Shown: piece after piece, positions 52,951-60,365 of the stretch | Position numbering within the stretch: the stretch's first letter is position 1 | Layout: each line of letters starts with the position of its first letter | Origin: Oribacterium asaccharolyticum ACB7 | Lineage (GTDB): Bacteria > Bacillota > Clostridia > Lachnospirales > Lachnospiraceae | Length of the DNA: 64,000 bases | Reading direction: 5' to 3' | NCBI RefSeq assembly: GCF_000238075.1 | Contig: NZ_JH414505.1 | Coordinates: forward strand, 62,001 to 126,000 | The notes under the pieces: generated by a model | Database searches by the model: none | The model's input: the letters and a program-made list of their open reading frames with translations, nothing else | Told to the model about the DNA's origin: nothing | Program-made: the position numbers and the translations under genes

Positions 52951-54072
52951 ATGAATCAAATAAATTGCCCTATTTGCGGAAAGAAATGTGTTAAATCAGG
53001 AAAGACCAATGCCGGCTCTCAAAGGTGGTTATGCAAAGCATGTAAGAGTTCTTTCACGCATAAGATTGATAATAACTCAAAGGAATTGAAGAGCTTTTTA
53101 GAGTGGCTATTCGGCAAAGAGGCACAATCCACCATGCCTGGAGAAGGAAGGAGTTTCAGAAGAAAAACTGCTAAATTTTGGGATATATGGACAATGCCTC
53201 CTAAGATAGAAATCTCCGGGGATGTCTTATTTTTAGATGGTATATATCTTGGGCGAAAGGCATGTATACTCATTTGCTGTGATGAAAAAAATGTGCTTGG
53301 ATGGTACCTCTGCAGATATGAACATGCAGGTGCATGGATCGCTCTTATGAAGCGTATAGCAGAACCAAGAATGGTTGTTTCAGACGGGGGAACCGGCTTT
53401 GGAAAAGCACTAAAGCAAATATGGCCTAATGCCAAGCATCAAAGGTGTATATTCCACGTGTTCTGTCAGATAAAGCGTTATACAACTTCAAGGCCAAATA
53501 CTATGGCGGGTATAGAACTTTATTCTTTGGCTAAAGATCTCTTAAAAATAGAAAACAAAAACGAAGGTGGAAACTGGATGAAACGCTTTGTGGACTGGAT
53601 TAAGAAATACCAGGAATTCCTTAGTGCAATGACTATAGATGAGTATGGGAATAAAAGACCAACACATGAAAGACTACTAAAAGCAGAAAGGTCCTTACTA
53701 AGACTCATTCGAGAGAATACTCTATTTACATATCTTGATGATGAATTCACTACTAGCTTTTCTACGCCATCAACGAATAATAGAATAGAGGGTGGCATTA
53801 ATTCGCGTCTTAGGGAAATGCTAAGGAATCATAGAGGGTTATCGATAGAAAGAAGAATAAAAGCGGTCTTCTGGTGGTGTTATATGCACTCTCCAGAGCC
53901 GCTTTCTTCGTCTGAAATATTAAAGATAATGCCAACTGATAAAAGCATTGTAAGGCTTTATAAAAAGATGAATGAGAAACAGAGGTTAGAAAAAAGCCTT
54001 TCCATTTGGGGTGATGCTATTGTGTGGAGCGATCTCCATAACGAGAATAAAACATTCATTGATTGGGATTAG
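52951..54072 (+). CDS. IS1249-family transposase
   Basis: A 373-residue DDE transposase related to the IS256/MULE group. Start at 52951 follows GGAGG by about nine bases. A zinc ribbon opens it (CPICGKKCVKSGK ... RWLCKACK). The DDE core shows FLDGIYLGRKACILICC, VVSDGGTGFGKAL followed by the conserved CIFHVFCQIK, and NNRIEGGINSRLREML with the last acidic residue. The frame is intact and its stop lies one base before the right inverted repeat. Confidence 0.93.
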   Translation: MNQINCPICGKKCVKSGKTNAGSQRWLCKACKSSFTHKIDNNSKELKSFLEWLFGKEAQSTMPGEGRSFRRKTAKFWDIWTMPPKIEISGDVLFLDGIYLGRKACILICCDEKNVLGWYLCRYEHAGAWIALMKRIAEPRMVVSDGGTGFGKALKQIWPNAKHQRCIFHVFCQIKRYTTSRPNTMAGIELYSLAKDLLKIENKNEGGNWMKRFVDWIKKYQEFLSAMTIDEYGNKRPTHERLLKAERSLLRLIRENTLFTYLDDEFTTSFSTPSTNNRIEGGINSRLREMLRNHRGLSIERRIKAVFWWCYMHSPEPLSSSEILKIMPTDKSIVRLYKKMNEKQRLEKSLSIWGDAIVWSDLHNENKTFIDWD

Positions 54073-54158
54073 CCATCAACACGTTTTGTCCTATAACTCG
54101 CAAAAAAACGAGGCGGTGAAATCCGCCCCGTAGTCTTTTCTGTTTCCGTTTTCAAGGA

Positions 54159-54815
54159 TTAAACTTCTTCTACCAGTTCTTCTCCGCTAATGCTGTTTAC
54201 CACATCGGAAATTCGCTTTACAACGGAAGATATCTTCTCGTTTACGGCAGAACTGCTGTCGGACAGACGTCCAACCTCATCAGCAACCACGCCGAAGCCC
54301 TTACCGTGCTCTCCGGCTCTTGCAGCCTCAATGTTTGCATTTAAAGCAAGAATCTTCTGTCTGCTTTGAATACTCTTTAAGTCATTTGTGCTTTTCCGAA
54401 TTTCTTTTACCAGACTCTGGGTTTCATTGATTCCGGATGTAAGCTTATCCACAAAAGAGTGGAAACGACTTTCACTGCATTCCGCTTCCAAATAATTGGA
54501 AAGACTTACATTGAGCAAACGAAGTGCAGCCTCTCCTCTCTCCTGCTCTACTGAAGCATCATCCTTCAGAAAAATTGTTGCTACTTTCTCTCCCTGGTAC
54601 TGCAGTTCTTCTTGGATAGAGGAAGAGCCAAATTCATGGGAACTGCGATCTAAAGTATCGGCCTTCCCTGGCTCCCTCTTCTCAGCATCGGCAAAATATA
54701 CCGTTTTTCCATCTGTCGCCTGTACCATCGCCTCAAGTCCTGTAGCGATTGCCCAGTCACGAAGTATGGATTGAAATTGCTCTTTCCCTGCAAAATCTTG
54801 AATTTGAATTGCCAT
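54159..54815 (-). CDS. short soluble chemoreceptor-like protein
   Basis: A 218-residue cytoplasmic protein without a membrane segment. The first 120 residues look like a small PocR-like ligand domain ([20 protein letters not shown] and onward). The rest is a shortened methyl-accepting signalling hairpin with the conserved tip [19 protein letters not shown] followed by [11 protein letters not shown]. Methylation helices are reduced. It probably talks to CheA/CheW encoded upstream. It is separated from the che genes by the IS. Confidence 0.85.
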   Translation of the reverse strand: MAIQIQDFAGKEQFQSILRDWAIATGLEAMVQATDGKTVYFADAEKREPGKADTLDRSSHEFGSSSIQEELQYQGEKVATIFLKDDASVEQERGEAALRLLNVSLSNYLEAECSESRFHSFVDKLTSGINETQSLVKEIRKSTNDLKSIQSRQKILALNANIEAARAGEHGKGFGVVADEVGRLSDSSSAVNEKISSVVKRISDVVNSISGEELVEEV

Positions 54816-55111
54816 TTTCTTCCTTCCTCTTCTATCCTATTCTTAGAATATGAAAATTAACATTGTATACTCTTATATCGACAAAGGAAAAAAGAGATAT
54901 AACAAATTTTTAAAAAATTATTCCCTTTTAAAAAAATGCTTTTTCATTCATGCAATCCCTTTCCAACCGGTTTCTTATCCGAAATTTTTACAATGCATAA
55001 AATTTTAAGAGTCAGGATGCAAGAAATAGTGTATACTAACCATCAGTATGAAATAGGCTCGGTTCGGTTTCCTATCACGCCGTTTCCGACTTCAGTATAG
55101 AAAGGATAAAC
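54816..55111. other. AT-rich divergent promoter region
   Basis: No gene seen. A-rich and T-rich runs near 54.9 kb and a plus-strand GTATACTAACC region near 55.03 kb may hold promoters for the two divergent genes. No operator is recognised. Confidence 0.35.
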
Positions 55112-55564
55112 ATGCAATTTCAACTCTGCCATGAAAATGATACTTCTCTTCGACTTCGTTTGGATCGTCACCACCTAAGCGGGAAAGAGGAGCAAATCTT
55201 AAGCGATATACTTTCTTTGCATCCGCAAATTACCGGGATCCAGATTTATCCTGCAACCGCAGGACTTCGCATTTTTTTTAAAGGAAGCAAAGCAAAGCTT
55301 TTGGAAAGCTTGGAGGCAATCTCATATGGCAATATCCTTTTTCTTGCCGAGGGACTTCCCAAAACGGAAGATTTTCATGTTCAGCTTCTACCAAGCGGAA
55401 AAGAAATTATAAGAGAATTAAGCAAGACGAAGAAAATGAATCCCGGCTTAAAAAAGAAAATCGGGAAAGAGATTAGTTTGGAAGCCATAGCGGACCTCAT
55501 TCTTCCCACTCCTCTTTCCCTTGCCTTTCACGTTTATCAACTACTGCTTCTCGCCAAGGCGTAA
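55112..55564 (+). CDS. HMA-like (heavy-metal-associated type 2) small protein
   Basis: A 150-residue protein. Residues 1-75 suggest a ferredoxin-like fold (LRLRLDRHHLSGKEEQILSD, ITGIQIYPATAGLRIFF) resembling the degenerate metal-associated domain at the start of some P-type ATPases, without a CxxC metal site. The C-terminus has a hydrophobic LILPTPLSLAFHVYQLLLL segment of the kind that follows such domains. No ATPase gene follows. Its last 24 bases overlap the 3' end of the convergent helicase gene. Confidence 0.6.
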   Translation: MQFQLCHENDTSLRLRLDRHHLSGKEEQILSDILSLHPQITGIQIYPATAGLRIFFKGSKAKLLESLEAISYGNILFLAEGLPKTEDFHVQLLPSGKEIIRELSKTKKMNPGLKKKIGKEISLEAIADLILPTPLSLAFHVYQLLLLAKA

Positions 55565-56896
55565 TTCCTGCAAGGCATGTAGTCCATAGTATTGATCACA
55601 GAACCACTCTTCCGCCTCTCCCTTTAGGAAAATGAGCACGTGCTTTGCTCTGGTTACGGCAACGTATTCCAAACGGGTGAGGCGGTTTTCCATCTTCCCG
55701 CTACAGTTCCCTCCGGCTTCCGTAATAATGACAATGTTGGCATTTAAGCCCTTGGATAAATGGGCTTCAAAAACCATCTTATCGAGTGCACTGTCGGAAA
55801 ACCCAACTCCGGACAGACTTTTCTTGTAATACTCCTGTTTCTCTTTGCTTCTGCACAGAATCAGAAAATCCCTTTCTTTTAAATTCGGATAAGCGAACAG
55901 AATCTCGGACACAAGCTCTCGAAGGGCTATTCCGTCTTCTCCCGTAAAGTCTCTTCGGAATACACCATGGAAGGGACAGTACTTCAGGAACTCTTTTCTC
56001 TGAGAAGGATACATATCCCGATAGGAATGCATGCGTTTCCGAAAAGCCTCATTAATCCAATCCACAAGCATTTTATTCGCACGGTAATTTTCGTTCAGAT
56101 ATAAAACCCGTACGTTCTTCTTCTCTTCCATCTTTTTCTTCATATCGAAAAAGACTTGCTTGTCCTCTTCCGCCTCCTGATAAATGGTCTGTCTGGGATC
56201 CCCCACCATAAAAAGACAGTTGTGCCGCATCTTTCCTTTTTTATCCGTAGCCAGGCTCAGAAGAATACTCAGCTGGGTCTGATTTAAGTCCTGGAGTTCA
56301 TCTGCATAGATCTTGCTAAAGTCTCTTCTCAGCACCTGTAAAAGCGCCTTATCTTCCTGTAAAAGCCTGTAGCAGCGTTCCTCTACGGACAGAACTTCTT
56401 CTGATTTTTCCTTCTCTTCTCCGGTCTTAGCCTCTTCTCCGATCTTAGCTTCCTCTCCGGTCTTAGCTTCCTCTCCGATCTTAGCTTCTTCTCCGGATTT
56501 ATCCTTTTCTATCTCGTTCCTTTCCTTTTCCTCCGTCGTTTCCTTCTTTTTCATGGAAAGAACCCACAGACAAAAATCGTCAAAGGTCATAATATGCATT
56601 AAGTCTATGCCGTGGACTTTTTTCTTCAGTCTGTGACTTGCTTCTCGATTGATTGCAATTTCTCTGTACAAATGCTTCTTGATTTTCTGCTTAAATTCCT
56701 GTACTGCCTCTTCAGTAAAGGCAATTAAAAGAAAATGGGAGAGTCTTTCACCTCCCATAATCTGGTTTAAAATTCTCCTCGAAAGTAGGGTGGTTTTCCC
56801 TGTTCCGGGCCCTGCAATGATGAAGAGATTATCCTCCGCACTCCGGATATACTCCCTCTTCCTCTGCTCAGTCCAAAATCTCTTGCTCTTCTCCAT
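55541..56896 (-). CDS. small UvrD/REP-type ATP-dependent helicase
   Basis: A 451-residue superfamily 1 helicase, shorter than UvrD or PcrA. Motifs in order: Q-like TEQRKREYI, Walker A IIAGPGTGKTTLL near 25-37, motif Ia IAFTEEAVQEF, motif II YADELQDLN near 215, motif III VGDPRQTIYQ, motif IV NENYRAN, and motif VI YVAVTRAKHVLI. Motif II has DELQD rather than DE-x-Q with the usual spacing. A Lys/Glu repeat insert (EEAKIG/EEAKTG) is at about 133-160. Role unknown, possibly DNA repair. Confidence 0.85.
   Translation of the reverse strand: MEKSKRFWTEQRKREYIRSAEDNLFIIAGPGTGKTTLLSRRILNQIMGGERLSHFLLIAFTEEAVQEFKQKIKKHLYREIAINREASHRLKKKVHGIDLMHIMTFDDFCLWVLSMKKKETTEEKERNEIEKDKSGEEAKIGEEAKTGEEAKIGEEAKTGEEKEKSEEVLSVEERCYRLLQEDKALLQVLRRDFSKIYADELQDLNQTQLSILLSLATDKKGKMRHNCLFMVGDPRQTIYQEAEEDKQVFFDMKKKMEEKKNVRVLYLNENYRANKMLVDWINEAFRKRMHSYRDMYPSQRKEFLKYCPFHGVFRRDFTGEDGIALRELVSEILFAYPNLKERDFLILCRSKEKQEYYKKSLSGVGFSDSALDKMVFEAHLSKGLNANIVIITEAGGNCSGKMENRLTRLEYVAVTRAKHVLIFLKGEAEEWFCDQYYGLHALQELRLGEKQ
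56416..56496 (-). repeat. 18-nt tandem repeat inside the helicase gene
   Basis: Four units encode alternating EEAKIG and EEAKTG, with degraded flanking copies. The insert lies between motif Ia and motif II, on the surface by inference. Same period as the array before murD, but unrelated sequence. Confidence 0.85.
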
Positions 56897-56911
56897 TCTA
56901 CCCTCTATTTT

Positions 56912-56945
56912 AAAAAACAGGGCATCGTAAAAACGATCCCCTGCC
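56912..56945 (-). terminator. terminator after rpoA
   Basis: Minus-strand GGCAGGGGATCG / CGATGCCCTG stem around TTTTTA, followed by TTTTTT. It lies 6 bases after the rpoA stop, so the gene ends its own transcript. Confidence 0.8.
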
Positions 56946-56950
56946 TTCTT

Positions 56951-57889
56951 TTACTCTGCCTTTGTTGTCAAACGAAGTCCCATGCTTTCCAGCTTATTTA
57001 AAATCTCATCCAGCGACTTTCTTCCCATATTTCTTACTTTCATCAAATCGTCCATGGTTTTCGCACAAAGATCCTCTACCGTATTAATTCCTGCTCGCTT
57101 TAAGCAATTGTAGGAACGTACGCTGAGCTCCAGCTCATCAATGCTCTTGTTTAATTCATCGCTCTTCATCTCATCCGTGCTGCCTGCGCCTGCATTTTCA
57201 CGCACATTTCCTTCCATATCAATGAAAAGCTTCAAATGAGTCTGTAAAACTCTCGCTGCAAGTGAAACCGCCTCTTCCGGGGCAAGCGTTCTATCCGTGC
57301 TGACATCCAGCGTCAGCTTTTCCTCTTCTCCCTGCTCTTCAATAAAAACATTCACTTTCTTCACCGGAGAATAAATGGCATCCACTGCAATCACTCCGAT
57401 AGCCAAGTCACTGTGATCACGGGTGTTTGCCCCGTCATAGCCTCTTCCTCTGGTAATGGTCAATTCCATATAGAGCTTTGCATCTTCTCCCGAAAGAGTT
57501 GCAAGAACCAAATCCGGGTTCATAATCTCAATTTCCGAGCTCACCTTGATATCGGAAGCCTTAACAATCCCCTCTCCCATATAATCCACATAGGCCATAA
57601 CGGGCTCCTCGGAACTTCCGGTATAGCGAACCGCAAGCTTCTTTAAGTTCATAATAATCTCGGAAACATCCTCTTTCACTCCGGGGATGGAGGAAAACTC
57701 ATGATATACACTGTCAATTTTCACTTCACTGACTGCGGCTCCGGGCATGGAAGAAAGAAGAATTCTCCGAAGAGAGTTCCCCAGTACAGTTCCTTCTCCC
57801 TTAACAAGAGAAGTACAAACAAAACGACCAAACCCCTGATCCTCTATAAGCTCTTCTACTTCTAATACCGGTTTCATAGCATTCTCCAT
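56951..57889 (-). CDS. rpoA: RNA polymerase alpha subunit
   Basis: A 312-residue alpha subunit. The N-terminal dimerisation domain has GEGTVLGNSLRRILLSSMPG and EFSSIPGVKEDVSEIIMNLK; the C-terminal domain has ELSVRSYNCLKRAGINTVED and KVRNMGRKSLDEIL. It is complete and looks functional. It is not in the usual rpsM-rpsK-rpsD-rpoA-rplQ operon: an XRE regulator lies upstream and a terminator directly after it. It may be a second, diverged alpha gene or a relocated single copy; the window cannot decide. Confidence 0.93.
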   Translation of the reverse strand: MENAMKPVLEVEELIEDQGFGRFVCTSLVKGEGTVLGNSLRRILLSSMPGAAVSEVKIDSVYHEFSSIPGVKEDVSEIIMNLKKLAVRYTGSSEEPVMAYVDYMGEGIVKASDIKVSSEIEIMNPDLVLATLSGEDAKLYMELTITRGRGYDGANTRDHSDLAIGVIAVDAIYSPVKKVNVFIEEQGEEEKLTLDVSTDRTLAPEEAVSLAARVLQTHLKLFIDMEGNVRENAGAGSTDEMKSDELNKSIDELELSVRSYNCLKRAGINTVEDLCAKTMDDLMKVRNMGRKSLDEILNKLESMGLRLTTKAE

Positions 57890-57960
57890 TCCGTACTCCT
57901 ACTATAGTTTTTTGAAAAGAAATTACCTATATAAATTATATAAATTAATCCAGCCTATCT

Positions 57961-58006
57961 ATTATACTCATTTTCCGGAAATTTTCGAGTGTTTTTCCGA
58001 AAATGA
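57961..58006 (-). promoter_or_regulatory. rpoA promoter -10 with overlapping palindrome
   Basis: TATAAT (minus strand, 57966-57961) is preceded at once by a 39-base inverted repeat (CTCATTTTCCGGAAA and its near complement, 57968-58006) covering the -35 region. No good -35 hexamer is visible. The palindrome could be an operator for the XRE regulator encoded next door, or a terminator for that gene. Confidence 0.5.
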
Positions 58007-58019
58007 GCGGAAAAGACAA

Positions 58020-58298
58020 CTAAGCTGCAAGATGTTTCCCGTTCTCGAGGCCGTCCAGCTGTCTCACAAGAATCTCTTCTATAGAAACCTGAAACAAAAT
58101 ACTCAGAGCAAACATGTTGTCCAGACTCGGAAGAGCCTTTCCCTGCTGCCACTTATATACCGCCTGCGGCTCCACAAAGCCCATAAAGGAAGCAATATCT
58201 TTTACGGAAAATCCCTTCTCTTTTCTAAGGCGTTCAATATTCTTTCCCGTAGCATACACATCAATCACAGGATATTCCAGTGTTCTGCATTCTTCCAT
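58020..58298 (-). CDS. XRE-family helix-turn-helix regulator
   Basis: A 92-residue protein with a single Cro/C1-type domain: KNIERLRKEKGFSVKDIASF, MGFVEPQAVYKWQQGKALPS, LDNMFALSILFQVSIEEILV. An 18-residue N-terminal extension precedes it. It lies 130 bases before rpoA on the same strand with a palindrome in between. GAAGGGAG precedes the start. Confidence 0.85.
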   Translation of the reverse strand: MEECRTLEYPVIDVYATGKNIERLRKEKGFSVKDIASFMGFVEPQAVYKWQQGKALPSLDNMFALSILFQVSIEEILVRQLDGLENGKHLAA

Positions 58299-58392
58299 TA
58301 AAGAGCTCCCTTCTTCTATAATCTATTGCCCGAATCAAGATTTCTCCTAAGCGAGCGCTTATCTCTAAAAAATAAAGCATTTGCTAAAAATA

Positions 58393-58423
58393 AGCGGAAG
58401 CTTAACTAGCCAAGCTTCCGCTG
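58393..58423 (-). terminator. terminator after tRNA-Thr
   Basis: Perfect 11-bp stem AGCGGAAGCTT / AAGCTTCCGCT followed on the minus strand by TATTTTTAG, nine bases after the tRNA 3' end. Confidence 0.85.
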
Positions 58424-58431
58424 TGTGAAAA

Positions 58432-58504
58432 AGCTGATGACGGGAATCGGACCCGTGACCTCCGCACTACCAATGCGACGCACTACCGACTGTGCTACAT
58501 CAGC
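58432..58504 (-). tRNA. tRNA-Thr (anticodon GGT)
   Basis: Minus-strand cloverleaf of 73 nt. Acceptor GCTGATG pairs with CATCAGC, D-stem GCAC/GTGC, anticodon stem TCGCA/TGCGG around TTGGTAG (anticodon GGT), T-arm CGGGTCCGATTCCCG. Discriminator U, no encoded CCA. Confidence 0.95.
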
Positions 58505-58751
58505 ATACTCAGAACATTAAGAAAATAGCATAAGAACCTACTCCCTGTCAATTCTTTTTGGAAAAAACTATGCCTCGCTTTTTTCACTTTATTTCCTTCT
58601 TACGCTTTTTTCTTTCCTTTCTATAACGTATTGTCATAATCGAGCATAAAAGCTATAATAGGCGAAGTTAATTTTTATGATTCAGGATTACATTTTATGA
58701 ATCATAGAAATTCATTTCACCTAAAATAAGGCGGGAGGACAGGAAGTAAAA
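58505..58751. other. intergenic spacer
   Basis: Separates tRNA-Thr (minus) from a plus-strand membrane protein gene, so it must hold both promoters. GGAGGACAGGAAG precedes the gene start. No further structure recognised. Confidence 0.35.
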
Positions 58752-59834
58752 ATGAAAAGCAAAACGATAATGGCAGTTGCCGAGGCTCTGGGGCTAAAAT
58801 ACCTGGAAGATATCGGAGAAGCTGCAGGGGTCTTTAACGGGTATTTCATATCCATCCGTTACAGCGGAAAGTTTCACGAAGGTTCCTTTTCCCTATCACA
58901 GATGGGGCAGCACCCGAGCAAAGACCTTTTGAAACTCATTGACAAAAGCGTCAAGCAAGTGAGCCACCTCAATTTGTCCGGCTACCTCGTGAATGCCGTT
59001 TTTAAAAACGGTTTTACGGATAAGGGGACCATACAGAACATGATTGACGGGATTTCTCAGCTGACAACGCATTTTTCTGAAAACGAACTGACAAACTGCA
59101 GTGAAGTGGACGGGCAGGAGGAAAATATTTCCATCTACTGTCTCAGCGGAAAATGCCATATCTACACCAGAAATCAATTCGATGCTCTTCGGCTGAATGC
59201 GGAAGAAAAAAGGCAGAAAGAAGAAAATCGAGGGATTATCGGTGTGATTCTCGGTATATTCGGTGCACTGATTGGTGCGTTTGTCGGTGCCATCTTCGTC
59301 TTTTTCATTGCAAGACTCGGGTATATTTCCCTCTATGGCGGTGTAATCATGGGCTTCTCTACTGTTCTCGGCTATAAGCTCTTTGCCGGACGGTTCGGTC
59401 TGATCGGTATCCCTGTTTGTTTAGCCTTCATGGGCATCATGGCATACCTTGTCAATCGTCTGGATTTCTCTTTTTACTTATCCGAAGGTTTCTACGGGGA
59501 CTTCAATCACGTATTGGAATGCTTCCAATATGTTCGGGAAAGAATCCAGGAAACGGGTGAACCGCAGGTTGCTGCAGACTATCTTCATAACCTTTACTTG
59601 CTCTTAGCCTTCACCCTGGCAACCGGAGCCCTCGCTACGATTACCACCTATTTTACAGACAAAAAAGCCCTGCCGTCCTATCCCGTCCTTAATGAAAGTT
59701 ATAGCATTCCTACAGCAGGTAGCTATTCCGCTACACCGGATTTAAGCGCTCTTTCCGGTTTAGGGGAATATGCGGATAGCAACAGGGACTATACAAGCGG
59801 AGTCGGTGACGATACCGACACGAATGCCAACTAA
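58752..59834 (+). CDS. multi-pass membrane protein, unknown function
   Basis: A 360-residue protein. The first 165 residues are soluble-looking (AVAEALGLKYLEDIGEAAGV, NGYFISIRYSGKFHEGSFSL) and perhaps beta-rich. Then four membrane segments lie at about 163-190, 194-215, 218-238 and 283-301, with a Ser/Tyr/Asp-rich tail. I do not recognise a family. It may be co-transcribed with the small membrane protein 127 bases downstream. Confidence 0.75.
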   Translation: MKSKTIMAVAEALGLKYLEDIGEAAGVFNGYFISIRYSGKFHEGSFSLSQMGQHPSKDLLKLIDKSVKQVSHLNLSGYLVNAVFKNGFTDKGTIQNMIDGISQLTTHFSENELTNCSEVDGQEENISIYCLSGKCHIYTRNQFDALRLNAEEKRQKEENRGIIGVILGIFGALIGAFVGAIFVFFIARLGYISLYGGVIMGFSTVLGYKLFAGRFGLIGIPVCLAFMGIMAYLVNRLDFSFYLSEGFYGDFNHVLECFQYVRERIQETGEPQVAADYLHNLYLLLAFTLATGALATITTYFTDKKALPSYPVLNESYSIPTAGSYSATPDLSALSGLGEYADSNRDYTSGVGDDTDTNAN

Positions 59835-59961
59835 GCCGGTACAAGATAAAATGGACTCCGGTCCTAAAGAAAATACATTTCACGATACTTCCTCCGGAGA
59901 GGAGGATGCTTTCGTCAATGCTTTCCTATATTTTTAAACCAAAAAGAAAGAGGAGATTATT

Positions 59962-60165
59962 ATGTCACAAAAGCAGATTTTGACCATCGTTGTTAGCCTT
60001 GTTTGTGCCGGTATTGCCTTCGCGGAGATTCAAAACATCCGTTATGCGAAGCAGATTGACACACCGACAACCATTCACCCCATCAGATTGATCGCATGCA
60101 TCGCAATCGTCTTAATGGGAATCTATTCTCTGGTTACCGGAAACTATATCCTGAACGTAGGATAG
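59962..60165 (+). CDS. small two-helix membrane protein
   Basis: A 67-residue protein with two hydrophobic helices (ILTIVVSLVCAGIAFAEI and IRLIACIAIVLMGIYSLVTG) joined by a short soluble loop. A good GAGGAG site precedes the ATG. Followed by the fifth 36-nt palindrome and a terminator. Function unknown. Confidence 0.7.
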   Translation: MSQKQILTIVVSLVCAGIAFAEIQNIRYAKQIDTPTTIHPIRLIACIAIVLMGIYSLVTGNYILNVG

Positions 60166-60184
60166 TTCAGCGCGGTATTTTCTG

Positions 60185-60220
60185 AACGAGATATCGCACG
60201 CTCTTAGGGCTGTACTCGTT
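60185..60220 (+). repeat. 36-nt dispersed palindrome, copy 5
   Basis: AACGAGATATCGCACGCT at the left arm, TGTACTCGTT at the right; the right middle is diverged but total length is still 36. It begins 20 bases after the small membrane protein stop codon. Confidence 0.75.
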
Positions 60221-60235
60221 AAGAATAAGAAATGA

Positions 60236-60281
60236 AAGAAGGGGGAAGCTATCTATTCAATGGCCTCCCCCTTCTTTTTAT
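60236..60281 (+). terminator. terminator after the small membrane protein
   Basis: AAGAAGGGGGA / TCCCCCTTCTT stem followed by TTTT. Confidence 0.8.
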
Positions 60282-60285
60282 ACAA

Positions 60286-60327
60286 AAACGAGTATCCTGC
60301 ACTGAGGCCGGATACTCATTTTTTGCA
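60286..60327. terminator. bidirectional terminator, end of the giant surface protein gene
   Basis: GAGTATCC / GGATACTC stem with a 12-base loop, T-run on the plus side and CGTTTTTG on the minus side. It lies about 40 bases after the stop of the minus-strand gene. Confidence 0.75.
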
Positions 60328-60365
60328 ATATGTTTTTACGAAATCGTCTTAACAAGCAGAATCGT

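Larger units (their letters stand above)
52758..54096 (+). mobile_element. complete IS1249-like insertion sequence
   Basis: 1,339 bp bounded by perfect 23-bp inverted repeats beginning TTATAGGACAAAACG and ending GTTGATG (52758-52780 and 54074-54096). A partial extra copy of the end (GGACAAAACGTGTTGAT) lies at about 52853-52869. It carries one intact transposase. I do not see a convincing target-site duplication next to the ends. Confidence 0.92.

Noticed and set aside
52741..54110. Target-site duplication of the IS
   Set aside because: GCAAAAAA appears near both ends but not directly abutting the inverted repeats, so it is not accepted as a duplication.
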